Source of the DNA: Kryptolebias marmoratus
Lineage: Eukaryota; Chordata; Actinopteri; Cyprinodontiformes; Rivulidae
Assembly: GCF_001649575.2 (NCBI RefSeq)
Contig: NC_051449.1
Coordinates: forward strand, 26,248,865 to 26,312,864
Length of the DNA stretch: 64,000 bases
Direction: 5' to 3'
Within the stretch, counting starts at the first letter, position 1; each line of letters begins with the position of its first letter. The notes under the pieces are model-generated. The model had not been told where the DNA came from, did not search any database, and saw only the letters and a program-made list of their open reading frames with translations. Shown in pieces: positions 54,305 through 64,000 of the stretch. Both the position numbers and the translations under genes were made by a program.

Positions 54305-55215
54305 GTCTTTACTGTTGTTCATTTGGTCATTTTAGTTCTTTCTGCCCAGTCCACCCAAAATTTCAGACCTGCCAGTAAGTTGGGTAGTTCTGGTGGGCGC
54401 CGTCCATTGAACAATCTATGCTCATTTTCAGTTAAATTCCTCTCTCTGTATCAGTCAAGATCAGTTCCCGGTTCTAACTCCTGTTACCTCTGGATCTGAG
54501 CAAAATTTGATAAATCAAAGCCTAATTGAACAACTTAACATCCCTGTTCCTAGCCTCACCTCTCCCATTTGTCGGGATTTGGGTTTTTGTTTTGTTTTAG
54601 TTTGTTGTTTTGGTTTCCATTGGTGTTATTTATTTTATTCTGTTATCTTGTTAGTTTTGGTTTGAGTTCCTTCTGCCTCGTGTGTCTGTGTTTGTTTCCT
54701 GTCATCACTCATGCCTCCTCAGTCATTCACTTATCTGTTTACCTGCCACGCCCATCTCCACCTGTCAGCTATTATTATCATTCACCTGTTCCCACTTACC
54801 TCATCATCCTCTGTGCTTTTATACCTTGTCAATTCCCCCATCACGCTGTCGAATCATTGTTCATTTGTCCTCATCCTGTGTTTCTTCCATGCTCCTAGGT
54901 TTAGTTTATGTTTTTGTTTCGCTGCCTCGTCAGCTTTTGTTTTCTTATTAATAAATCAGTTTTCATTTAGTTCCACAGTATGAGTCTGCTTTCTGGGTTC
55001 GCCTCCGTCTCCGTCGATCATGACACCATTAAAGTCACTGCTCTCAACAGTAACCCCCTAGAGACAGTTACTCAGACTCATCCCCTCCAGTTAATACTAA
55101 TAGGAAATCATTATGAATTTATCTCTTTCTTTGTTTTTCCACTAAGGAAGGGTCCCAAGGTCATGGTCTTCAACAGGAAGAGATTATGATTCCTCTTCCT
55201 AAGATTACTCTTTTC
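54305..55215 (+). pseudogene. Gypsy-3 gag knuckle and protease, split by LTR-A
   Basis: Before the LTR: a knuckle-like CCSFGHFSSFCPV, then a protease-like region (SGSEQNLINQSLIEQLNIPV). After it: VTALNSNPLETVTQTHPLQL and ILIGNHYEFISFFVF, the second half of a Gypsy protease. The frame resumes exactly when the LTR and one TSD copy are discounted. The Asp of the DSG-type active site is not present (the residue before SG is Thr), and there are stops upstream. Continuation of the gag at 49336 is inferred. Confidence 0.6.
54570..55025 (+). mobile_element. LTR-A solo LTR inside Gypsy-3 protease
   Basis: 456 bp, TGTCGGGATTTGGG to GATCATGACA, with perfect TSD CCATT (54565-54569, 55026-55030). The cleanest LTR-A ends in the window. 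Confidence 0.9.
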
Positions 55216-55721
55216 TATCAAAACCCATGATCTTTTTAGTTCCAGATAAGACCTACTTCACACCATGCTGTTGTAGCTGCTGCTCCAGTTTGTTTCTGTA
55301 GCTCTGCTTCTTTTTAATTTTTTTAGCTTTTTTGTTCACGTTTGGCAGTGCTTTCAGGCTGCTGGTAACCTATGGTTTCTTGTTGAAATAACACTGAATA
55401 TCTCTGCAGGGAATGCTAACATTGGTGCAAAGTTTGATGTAATCAGTGATACAGTCAGTCAGTTCATCAGTGTCATCTGCAAATGATTTCCAGGTTACGC
55501 TGCTGTGAATCTGGATTTCTAAGACCAGCATTTCACTATTTTGGTAGTGAAATTTGGTAGTAACAGGGTAATAATCTGGGAATTTAACTTGTAGTCTTGC
55601 AATGGTAGCTTGCACTACATTACTAGCTGTCTCAGCTTTTGCCAATAAAGGAATGTAAAAAACAAATGCAATCACTGCAGAGAATTCCTGAGGCAGGCCA
55701 TATGGTCTTATTGTCACCTCT
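55216..55721 (-). pseudogene. LINE fragment: endonuclease end and linker
   Basis: The minus strand reads LPQEFSAVIAFVFYIPLLAK at 55690, jumps near 55510, then ADDTDELTDCITDYIKLCTN and FNKKPWV with a Lys-rich linker to about 55230. This is the endonuclease C-terminus to RT linker of the same LINE group as 51130-53624, with an internal deletion. It abuts Gypsy-2 at about 55722. Confidence 0.6.
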
Positions 55722-56945
55722 CAGGGTCTGGGGTTGACAGTACTTTGGCAGTGGTGAAAAGAGCCTTGAGCTTGGTGAAAACCTCCTCAGCCCGCTTGTC
55801 CCAAACGAACTTTACCTTGGAGGAAGTAATAGCATGTAAGGGGACAGCAACTTGACTATAGTTCTGGATGAACCGGCGATAAAAGTTAGCGAAACCCAAG
55901 AACCTCTGTAATTGTCTGCGGCCCTTAGGTGTGGGCCACTCCAAAACAGCAGAAACCTTTGTGGGATCAACAATGACTTTATTGGGGGAAATGATGAATC
56001 CAAGAAAGGAAGTAGTGGTAGTGTGAAACTCGCACTTCTCAGCTTTAACAAAAAGACAGTTCTGCAGTAAGCGAAGAAGAACAGAACAGACATGAGTTCT
56101 ATGGGTTTCAAGGTCCTGGGAGTAGATTAAAATGTCCTCAAGGTATACAAAAACAGAGTGCCCGACCATGTCCCTCAGGACATCATTAACCATGGCTTGA
56201 AAAACCGCTGGCGCATTAGTCAAACCAAAGGGCATGACCAAATATTCATAATGCCCAGTGGGGCTGTTAAAAGCAGTTTTCCACTCATCACCCTCTCTGA
56301 TGAGAATTAGGTGGTAGGCATTATGCAGGTCCAACTTAGTGAAAACCTTGGCACCCTGAATCTGATCAGACGCAGAGTTCATGAGAGGAAGGGGGTATCG
56401 GTTCTTGACTGTAATGTCATTCAAACCCCTGTAGTCAATACATGGCCTAAGAGACCCATCTTTCCAACGAAAAAGAAACCTGCTCCAGCAGGAGACGAGG
56501 GACGAATAAGGCCGGCTCTTAGGGACTCATCCACATATTTCTTCATGTCCTCGCGTTCAGGAATAGACAAGTAGTAAAGACGCCCCCTTGGAGGTGATGT
56601 GCCAGACAGAAGTTTAATAGAACAATCGTAGGGTCTGTGAGGTGGAAGTGCCGTGGCCCGAGCCTTGTTAAAGACCTCTTTAAGGTCATGATACTCTAAC
56701 GGCACCTTGGAAAGATCAGGGTAAGTATCTTCTATGATACTTTCAGGAACAACCGGGGAACAGGCAGACGACAGACATGAGGCTGAACAGGACCTTGACC
56801 AACTCAGAATCTCCTTAGCCTGCCAGTCAATATGGGGATTGTGTTTTCTGAGCCATGTGGCTGCCAAAACGACGGGCAACTGTGGAGAACAGATAATTAC
56901 AAAAGAGATCTCCTCCCGATGCTTTCCTCCCAGAATCAGGCCCAC
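55722..56945 (-). pseudogene. Gypsy-2 pol start and RT, catalytically dead
   Basis: 56421-56945 holds the protease-RT link ([17 protein letters not shown]) and RT start ([20 protein letters not shown]). A 1-base shift near 56455 moves to 55714-56424: [37 protein letters not shown] and [13 protein letters not shown]. The Y-x-D-D box is YLED (Asp to Glu at 56137-56139), which should abolish polymerase activity. Coding ends at about 55722, early in the RT-RNase H connection; RNase H, integrase and chromodomain are absent. Confidence 0.8.
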
Positions 56946-57318
56946 CCTCTCGGTGACCTGATTGGAGCAGTTAATATGATGACCATCCAGTGCAAGGACG
57001 TTTTTGGGTAGCAGAGGACGGGAGGAGTTTGATGCCTAGTCCCTTGGCAAACGACTCATCAATAAACTCAGTGTCAGCTCCTGAGTCGACAAACACAGGT
57101 ACCTGATGAGAAACAGAGGAAACCAAAATGTTAGCCGGGAAGGAAAATGGGGAGGCAGTAACAGAACTATGACTCAGTAGAGTCCTCCTCACCTCTACTG
57201 AGTCTGGCCTTTTAACAGACACCTCCATGGAAATCTTGGATCTTCCCAACTGCATGGGTTCCTGAACTGAGACTAGAGGATTAGGAGAAGGAAGACTCAA
57301 GGGGTTGATGGACCCCCC

Positions 57319-57353
<35 letters not shown>

Positions 57354-58015
57354 CGTTTCTCCCGTCTTCTATCATTAAGGCGGAGGTCAATACGAGAACC
57401 CAACTCCTCAAGCTCTCCCAGAGACTTGGGATAATCCCGTGCAGCAAGTTCGTCCTTGATTCTTTCAGTGAGTCCGTGCATGACGGCATCCATCAGAGCC
57501 TTCTGATTCCACCAGCTGTCAGCAGCGAGGAGATGAAAATCAATAATGTATTCCGAGACAGTTTTATCTCCCTGGCTTAAAGATAACAGTCCTCTGGCAG
57601 CCTCACGATCCAGGAGAACAGGGCAGAAAACTCTAATAAGCTCTTTAGAGAATGTAGAATACAAAGAGCAAAGAACAGGGTTATTTTGCCATTCCACAGT
57701 TCCCTACTGCTTAGCCTTGCCAGCCAACAAAGACACAACAAAAGCCACCCTTGAACACTCGCTGGGAAACGAGGATGGTTGTAGTTCGAACTGAATCTCG
57801 CATTGAGTCAGAAAGGCTCGACAATGGTCGGGTTCTCCTCTAAACAGTTCGGGAGGAGTCAGCCTGGGCTCCTTGGCTAAGACTGGCATGGCAGGAGAAC
57901 CAGTGTGAACCGGTGGCGCAGCTGCCTGAGTGGGGGGACAACAGAAATAATTTCATTCATGCCCGAGTCCAGGCGAGCAATAGAGTGATCTATGCCACTG
58001 CTGTGCTGACGAGGG
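56946..58015 (-). pseudogene. Gypsy-2 gag and protease, broken
   Basis: Gag capsid pieces at 57704-57889 (FRGEPDHCRAFLTQCEIQFE, ending in a stop at the usual KLWGT site) and 57352-57697 (REAARGLLSLSQGDKTVSEY, IIDFHLLAADSWWNQKALMD). A (CA)n run follows, then MQLGRSKISMEVSVKRPDS. The zinc-knuckle segment seen in Gypsy-1 between MQLGR and the protease is missing here. Protease with VFVDSGADTEFIDES at 57060-57100 ends in a frameshift at about 56975. Confidence 0.75.
57312..57351. repeat. (CA)n microsatellite inside Gypsy-2 gag
   Basis: A C-run, then about 17 CA units. On the minus strand it inserts a VCVCVC stretch into the gag linker. Confidence 0.95.
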
Positions 58016-58038
58016 GTCCATTATTGGCCAGATTTTTC
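58016..58038 (-). promoter_or_regulatory. Gypsy-2 leader with shared motif
   Basis: The minus strand reads GAAAAATCTGGCCAATAATG between LTR and gag start, with AATCTGGCCA as in the other two Gypsies. Confidence 0.5.
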
Positions 58039-58793
58039 TGTCAAAAACAGAGCAGAGGACCCAGAATCTCAGCCAGACACAGTGTGACTTCAAATATTTA
58101 TTGGAGACAAAAAGGCAGGGGCTCAGGAACACGGACCGGAAACACTGAGAAAAGAGAGAATGGTTAGTGGCTGGAGAGAACCTTGGAGAAGGTGCAGAAG
58201 CTCAGAGCAAAAGCCACTAACCTTCTCAGAGTCCGTGTGGAAACAAAGGACCAGGGACAGGTTCCACTTAATCCTGGCGCACTTTGCGAACAGGGACGGC
58301 AGTTCATCAAGGGGAAAGTCCAGGACGGGCAGAGTCATTACCAAGGAGTCAGTACAGACGGTAATCAGAGGGCTAGGTAGAACTCGGAGGTCAGGGCACA
58401 GAAAAAGGTTCGGACACGTAAAGTCAGACTCAGTCAAACAGATCCAAGGGGCGAGGCAGGAGGCAGTAGTCAAGGGACAGAAACAGGGTCGTAATCCAGG
58501 AAACAGAGGTATCCAAAAAGGGCTAGGCGAGGCAGAGAAATCTGTGAGACAAAACGTGGTCATAACAAAGTCAGGCAAAGAAAGAACGCTGGATATCTAC
58601 TCACACTATGGCTTTCAAAAAATCTGACACTGTCTTCCTGCCAGGGAGCTGAATATAACTGCTACTGAACAGGTGAGTGGCATGATGCTGATTGAGTGTG
58701 GAATAGCAGGGGACAGGTGAAACAGATGAACTTGATTGCAGGCATGGTGAGCAGGGAAAGGAGACAGCAGGCAGACAGGCCAGAATCATAACA
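58039..58793 (-). mobile_element. Gypsy-2 5' LTR (755 bp)
   Basis: Minus strand TGTTATGATTCTGGCC (58793) to CTGTTTTTGACA (58039), with a CAATAAATATTTGAAGTC poly(A) region near 58090-58105. No second LTR in the window. Confidence 0.75.
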
Positions 58794-58880
58794 CCATGGG
58801 CTTATAAGACATGAACATATGTCAAAGATGCAGACAGAGACCAACATCAACATCCTTCAAACATAAAGTGTCTTCCTTTC
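58794..58880. other. Spacer
   Basis: Nothing seen. Confidence 0.4.
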
Positions 58881-59190
58881 AAAGATACCAGGCTTTTAAA
58901 ACATACTGAGGTAACTGAAACACATAATATTTGAATAAATACTGTAGTATATCTTCATCACACATATAAAAAAATCTGGATAAACATCAGAAACTTTACC
59001 AAAAAATTTATTTCTGAGAGTCGTATACAAAGGACAATAAAATAAGAAAAAAAAAAATTTATTTTCAATTTCATTTAAATCACACAGAGAACATTTTCGA
59101 TCCTCCTCTGGGACTGAGTGAAATCGTCCAGTTTCTAAAGCTAGAGGCAAAGCACCAAATCTAAGTTTATTTGTGCAGTACACAAATAAA
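58881..59190 (-). pseudogene. LINE C-terminal zinc-knuckle fragment
   Basis: The minus strand reads LRFGALPLALETGRFHSVPE, EDRKCSLCDLNEIENK and FLFYCPLYTTLRNKFF, the C-x2-C...C C-terminal signature of L1/Tx1-like fish LINE ORF2 proteins (a His before the last Cys is usual). No RT core left. Confidence 0.6.
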
Positions 59191-59944
59191 CAGCTTCACT
59201 TCCAGCACAGTACTAAGCAAACAAATCACTCCTTGGTGGCAATTCTCTGTTTCTGTGCATGCGTGAATCAGCAGTTCGTTTACTGAATAAATCCTTCACC
59301 TGTCCTCTCTGACAGACTCCTCTCTCTGTGTAGCTGAAGTTAGTGAGTGCCAGCAGCAAGCAGCACGTTCACTAAATGTAAATGAGAGTCCTCTTTCTTT
59401 TCTACTTATTATTGTTACGACCTAAGGACCCCCCACCCGCGCCTTGCTGCTGCTGTCCCGCTGGGAGTCTCACTCACTCTTCTTCTGTCTCCTCTCCTCT
59501 TGTTACTTTATATGTACCTCAGTCTGTTAAGATAATGGGGACGGGGTGTGTGTACATTTATTTTCATGAACCTTGACTCAACATTAGCAGTTAGTTTGGA
59601 TAAACGTATGCCGCTGCCAAAAGCCTGAGGCAAGTCCCCGTGAGGAGGAAACAGTTAGAATCACTCAGGTCAAAGTCAGACAGTGTTTTGTTTACTGAGT
59701 GATACATGGAGTTTATTTACAGTGAATGAATCTCAAGTCACATTTGCTCAGGTGTCCACAGCAGTCTTTCCCCGCCCGCATTGCGCACACTGCTGGGTTG
59801 TTTAGATTTACATCATGAGTGAGTCACAGAACACAGAAGCTCCACTCCGACTGAACTCAACTGAACTAAGTTTTTTTTTCCTTTTTTTTCTGATCTTTTT
59901 ACGGAAGCGCATTGCTATCACGCAGGAAAAAAATTTTTTGAACG
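59191..59944. other. No gene recognised
   Basis: No coding family seen. Confidence 0.4.
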
Positions 59945-60035
59945 CTATCACGTTAAAACTTGATACGTATCTTGTTAAAACTTGATAATTATCTTGTTAA
60001 AACGTGATACGTATCTTGTTAAAACGTGATAATTT
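59945..60035. repeat. 22-bp minisatellite, about 4 units
   Basis: Units alternate GATACGTATCTTGTTAAAAC and GATAATTATCTTGTTAAAAC. Each is itself partly palindromic (GATACGTATC). Confidence 0.85.
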
Positions 60036-60492
60036 TATGTCCAAGAAGTGGTGGTATTATGCTAGGCTAGTACAGTGGCTAACAGGAATTGGTCAGGTTT
60101 CCCTTCATGTTTGGTCTACACGGATACCGATGCTGCTTTGCACTGTGGTTAAAACCATAAATAGTATGCTACTCTGACCAGGATCCTAAACAGAACNNNN
60201 NNNNNNNNNNNNNNNNNNNNNNNNNNNNNNNNNNNNNNNNNNNNNNNNNNNNNNNNNNNNGGAAATGGCTAAAGAGCGATTATAACGGAGGCTCAGCTGT
60301 ATTTGCTGAACATTTTCTGTTTAATAGGTGAATAACGACAACGGCTGTTCATAACCAAGCAACTGAAATCAACAGAAGACTAGATAGTGGCAAAAGACAA
60401 AACTAGATCCTGTTAAGCATTCTTCAAAATAAAAGACTTCCTCTCTCCAAAATAAATCATAAATAAAGCTTTGAATTTAATTATTTTTCATG
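60036..60492. other. No gene; contains a 64-N gap (60197-60260)
   Basis: AT-rich, nothing recognised. Confidence 0.5.
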
Positions 60493-60571
60493 TCACCTTT
60501 TTGTAATTATGTACAATGATTATTATTATTCACCGAATTTAACTTGATTGTACATAATTACAAAAAGGTGA
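60493..60571. repeat. Hairpin with perfect 25-bp arms
   Basis: Arms 60493-60517 and 60547-60571 (TCACCTTTTTGTAATTATGT and onward) pair perfectly around a 29-nt loop. Likely a tiny MITE remnant. Confidence 0.8.
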
Positions 60572-61279
60572 TGTGAAGATTTGTTTGTTTGAACAAATGG
60601 TTCATGTACGACACAACACTAACAGGCTCCAGCAGAGCCTCTGAGGTGGGAAGATAACTGTGTGTCTCTCTACTGCACAAACAAGTAACTTCCATTATGT
60701 AACTACTTAAAAAAGAGGTGTTACACATTTTATTTGCTCCCACTTCTGAGTAAGATGAAACACATTAGCAATGAGAATCAGACCCTCGTGTGTTGTTGTC
60801 ATTTCTTTGGTGGTAAAATCATGATAAACTGCTTTGTTATGTCATGTAAATCAAAACTAGCAAAACTAGCTTCATTGCTTTGACAGATTTGAACATTTTA
60901 GTCGAAGCAAGGTAGCAAGATTTCAATCATATTTAGCCCTCTAACTGACTCTTAAATTAATGAGAAGAGTTTTAAATGGGAGGAAGGGGCCAAGCATTGG
61001 GAGCGGAGCAGGTGATGATGCATAGAAAAAAGAAAGAAGGTGCCTTTATCTACCGACTTCAACATACAGCCTTTAAAAATCACAAAATAAACCTTTCATA
61101 TATGAGATATGGGACTAATAAGGAACACTATTTTAATAATTACTATTACATATTACTATGTGATTATTAAATACATTTTAGCCATGCCATTGAAATCAAT
61201 ATAATTACTGATTACTCAGTATACTCTATGCAGTTCTGATAAGGTTCCATCTGTACATTTTGCATAACATTTCATTTCA
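60572..61279. other. No gene recognised
   Basis: AT-rich, no family seen. Confidence 0.4.
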
Positions 61280-61935
61280 CTGTAACTGTAAAAAAATTGT
61301 TCTCAAGAAATTTCCCTGTTTATTGTCACCCCTAATAATGAAATGGAATTTCCTCCCTTGGTTCTTACTCTCTATGCCATATGTCAGAAACAGATCAAGA
61401 GTATGATGAAGAGAATGAGTAGGTTTGTGAACCTTTTGGGTAAAACCAATTGACTCTATTAGATTATTAAAGGCTATGTTTAAGCTATCACTTTCAACAT
61501 CTACATGAATATTGAAACCCCCCACTATTATGAATTTATCAGTATTCAGTGATAAGTCAGACAAAACTTCTGAGAATTCGGACAGAAACTGAGAATAAGG
61601 CCCTGGTGGACGATATATAACAAGAAGTAAAAGTGTTTTTTCTGACTTTCATTTTGGAAGAGAAAGACTGGGGGTCAAAGACTCAAATGAATTATAACTA
61701 ATAATTAGTTAGCATTAATCAATAATCCTGACTCAAAGATAGCAACTACACCTCCACCTCGACCTGTTGTTCTAAGAACATGAACATTTTGATAATTAGC
61801 AGGAGTGGACTCATTTATACTAACAAAATCCTCCTGTTGTAGTCAGGTTTCTGTAAGACAAAATAAATCCATTTGATGATCAGTTATCAAATCATTAACT
61901 AAAAGACTTAGAGGAGAAAGATCTTATGTTCAGTA
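61280..61935 (-). pseudogene. CR1/L2-type LINE endonuclease, N-terminal half
   Basis: On the minus strand ORF2 starts with LLNIRSFSSKSLVNDLITDH, QMDLFCLTET, QQEDFVSINES and TTGRGGGVVAIFESGL, then NTDKFIIVGGFNIHVDVESD and KPTHSLHHTLDLFLTYGIES. This is an APE-type endonuclease whose Asp-Phe-Asn motif reads GGFN where GDFN is usual, so a catalytic Asp is lost. An internal change near 61640 and several stops make it dead. Upstream it is cut by the LINE at 61950. Confidence 0.65.
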
Positions 61936-61949
61936 ATCCACATTTCTTC

Positions 61950-62765
61950 TCCTTTTTCTTTCAGCAGTTCCCTTTTCAGGGGTTGCCACAGCAAGTGGCA
62001 TCTAACTCTAACTCTGTCTTCTGTGTTCTCTGTCCTCACTCCAACTACCGCCATGTCCTCTTTGACTGCATCCTTATATCTCCTCTTTGTCTTTTTCCTG
62101 GCAGCCGCATCTCTAACATCCTTCTACCAATATACCCACTGTCCCTCCTCTGCACATGTCCAAACCATCACAGTCTGGCCTCTCTAACTTTATCTCCCAA
62201 TCGTTCAACCTGTGCTGTACCTCTGATGACCTCATTCCTAATCCTATCCATCCTTATCACTCCCAAGGAGAACCTCAACATTTTCAGCTCTGTCACTTCC
62301 AGTTCTGTTTCCTGTCTTCTTGTCAGTCCCACTGTCTCCAAACCATACATCATAGCTGGTCTCACTACTGTCTGTAAACCTTTCCTTTGACCTTTGCTGC
62401 CACATTTCTGTCACAAATAATTCCTGAAACCTTTCTCCATCCACTCCATCCTGCCTGCACTCTCTTCTTCACATCTTTACCACACTCCCTGTTTTCCTGG
62501 ACAGTCAACCCTAAGTGCTTGAAGTTTTACACCTTTGTCACCTCTGCTCCCTGTAGCCTCACTGTTCCACCTGCCTCCCTCTCGTTCACACACAGGTACT
62601 CTGTCTTGTTACGGCTGACTTTCATTCCTCTTCTTTCAAGTGCATACCTCCACCTCTTGTCTTCCATCTGTTCCCTGTTCTCACCACAGATCACAATGTC
62701 ATCTGCAAACATCATAGTCCACAGGGATTCCTGCCTGACCTCATCTGTTAGTCTGTCCAGATGAT
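61950..62765 (-). pseudogene. RTE-like LINE, RT palm to C-terminus
   Basis: The minus strand reads TMMFADDIVICGENREQMED, RRGMKVSRNKTEYLCVNERE, then (after a stop) RPAMMYGLETVGLTRRQETE, LKMLRFSLGVIRMDRIRNEV and RGTAQVERLGDKVREARL. FADD is intact. 5'-truncated at about 62765; the 3' end is near 61950, at the first codons of the CR1-type ORF2, suggesting insertion there. Clade is inferred. Confidence 0.7.
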
Positions 62766-63139
62766 TTTCTGCTGCTCATTTATGGTTGTTGGGTATATAA
62801 CTGATCATATGACCTTTAATAATGTTGGTTTTAGATTTTCATATGCAGCTGTATTGTCTAACTCTGACAACTTTGCTCCACTGCTCAATAACAAAGGCAA
62901 ATTCCTCAATCAGCTTTTGGTGGGCAAGCTCCTCCAGCCATTGTTCAGTACTATCAGCAGTTGGCAGTCTTCAACAGATGTGGAGACCCATGACTTCCAG
63001 AAGTTCTTCTTGATCCACACTGAATGACAGCATTTAAAAGTCTTGTTGACTGACTGCTTTCTCAGCTACATTACAGGCAGAGGACAAATAATACAGCCCA
63101 GAGCAGCTTGCACCATTATTACAAGGCAAGTTTTATAGA
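62766..63139. other. No confident feature
   Basis: Possibly the degenerate C-terminal end of the hAT transposase to the right. Not certain. Confidence 0.3.
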
Positions 63140-64000
63140 CAGGTACTTCTATTTTTGCCATCCAAAAGCAAAAATCCTATTAAAGCCTTCCCATTAATGC
63201 AGGCCATTTACCATTGACCCTGAATGTTGTCTTCAAGGTCCCATCTGTTGCAATGTCCACAAGGCTGTCAGCCTGTCTTGTTGAAAGCTTGAAACTGACT
63301 TGCTTGATGTGCATTTTATCCCTAAATGGAATTTTGAACCACTCAAAGCTTGCATCTAAATTTGGGAAATATATTCTTGCAGATGTTGCTTGAAGGATGC
63401 AACTGTGCTCTCATTCACATCCTGCCCAGCACCAAGGATAGAAATATGTGAGTGTCGGAAAACTGCGATCAGGACAACTACACCACAATACCATCTTGAG
63501 GCATGTAGGTTTAATTTTGTCCTGGACATTTAAGATGGTGACAGTCTTTCCTTGCAGAATCATATTCAAAGTACTGAGAGTGCTTAAAAATATCAGCTAA
63601 GTATGCCAACCTTTTGAGCCACTGGAAATTGTGCACCTTCTCGAACAGGTCCATCAGTATGGTCCAGGAATAACTTTACCTTGTCTTGCAGTTCAAACAT
63701 TTGGGTAAAAACTTTTCTACATGACAACCAGTGAACTTCTGTGTGAAAAAGAAGTTTTGTGTGTTTGCGTCCCATTTTATTACCAGTGCTTTAAAAGGAT
63801 GTGTTCAGTGGCTTTCCTTTGATCCTGTTAACTATTTTCAGTCTCGTCCAGAACTGATTTTAGGCAATGTGGAATTTCTTTAATGGCCAGCTGTTTTCTG
63901 TGGATGCAACAGTGTGTTTCTGCTGCAGACAGTGCTACTGTATGAACGCATGCTACTAGTTCTTTCTGTTTTGATTTTTGTTATGACTATTGTGACTTTT
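63140..64000 (-). pseudogene. hAT-type transposase relic (ZBED5/SCAND3-like), cut by window end
   Basis: 63593-63775 is open: LLFHTEVHWLSCRKVFTQMF and ELQDKVKLFLDH, the HTEVRWLSRGKVL signature of hAT transposases and their domesticated relatives. Upstream (63780-64000) HRKQLAIKEIPHCLKSVLDE appears in another frame. Downstream, LADIFKHSQYFEYD and DSLVDIATDGTLKTTF-like pieces lie in shifted frames. Many stops. The N-terminal BED finger, if any, lies outside the window. Confidence 0.6.

Noticed and set aside
59945..60035. CRISPR-like array
   Set aside because: Units are contiguous without spacers, and the genome is eukaryotic. The 40-bp and 126-bp tandem repeats were rejected as arrays for the same reason.

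Overview
This is eukaryotic DNA, almost certainly from a teleost fish. It is AT-rich and intergenic in texture, carries ten N gaps plus one isolated N, and is packed with repeat classes typical of ray-finned fish: RTE-type, CR1/L2-type and restriction-like-endonuclease LINEs, chromodomain Ty3/Gypsy elements, a Tc1-type terminus, hAT-type sequence, palindromic MITEs and ERV-like LTRs. I see no operon, CRISPR array, rRNA gene or intact host gene. The only protein-like sequence not plainly from a mobile element is broken: two copies of a multicopy zinc-finger family (about 11.37-12.73 kb, and 50.78-54.30 kb on the minus strand), a THAP-domain fragment (39.35-39.66 kb) and a short acidic N-terminus (6.27-6.48 kb).

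Layout. 0-5 kb: LINE 3' end, LTR fragment, a solo Gypsy-type LTR with a perfect target-site duplication (TSD), and a deleted LINE with a C-terminal nuclease. 5-9 kb: low-content AT-rich DNA with simple repeats and a 32-bp palindrome. 9-10.7 kb: two copies of an ERV-like LTR, one split by another solo LTR. 11-13.7 kb: zinc-finger family copy with a MITE inside it. 15.3-17 kb: CR1/L2-group LINE with a dead esterase ORF1. 19.1-24.5 kb: LINE tails, LTRs and a tRNA-like relic. 24.7-29.4 kb: a complete but gapped RTE-type LINE inserted in an LTR. 30.1-35.3 kb: a nearly whole Gypsy chromovirus on the minus strand. 37.6-42.4 kb: a chain of DNA-transposon pieces, a THAP-bearing unit with inverted arms, and an ERV remnant. 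44-48.3 kb: tandem repeat, DNA transposon and LINE/LTR repeats. 48.7-55.2 kb: a plus-strand Gypsy broken by solo LTRs and by the zinc-finger family copy, which itself carries a LINE. 55.2-58.8 kb: a second minus-strand Gypsy, RT-dead and truncated. 58.9-64 kb: LINE fragments and a hAT transposase relic that runs off the window.

The best-supported result is the order of insertions. One LTR family (called LTR-A here) occurs seven times. Four copies have perfect 5-bp TSDs, and at two sites the interrupted target can be recognised: another LTR with an empty paralogue nearby, and a Gypsy protease reading frame. I found no new enzymatic or defence system. The least explained objects are the THAP-bearing inverted-arm unit (38821-40215), the intron-retaining zinc-finger family and several precise hairpins.
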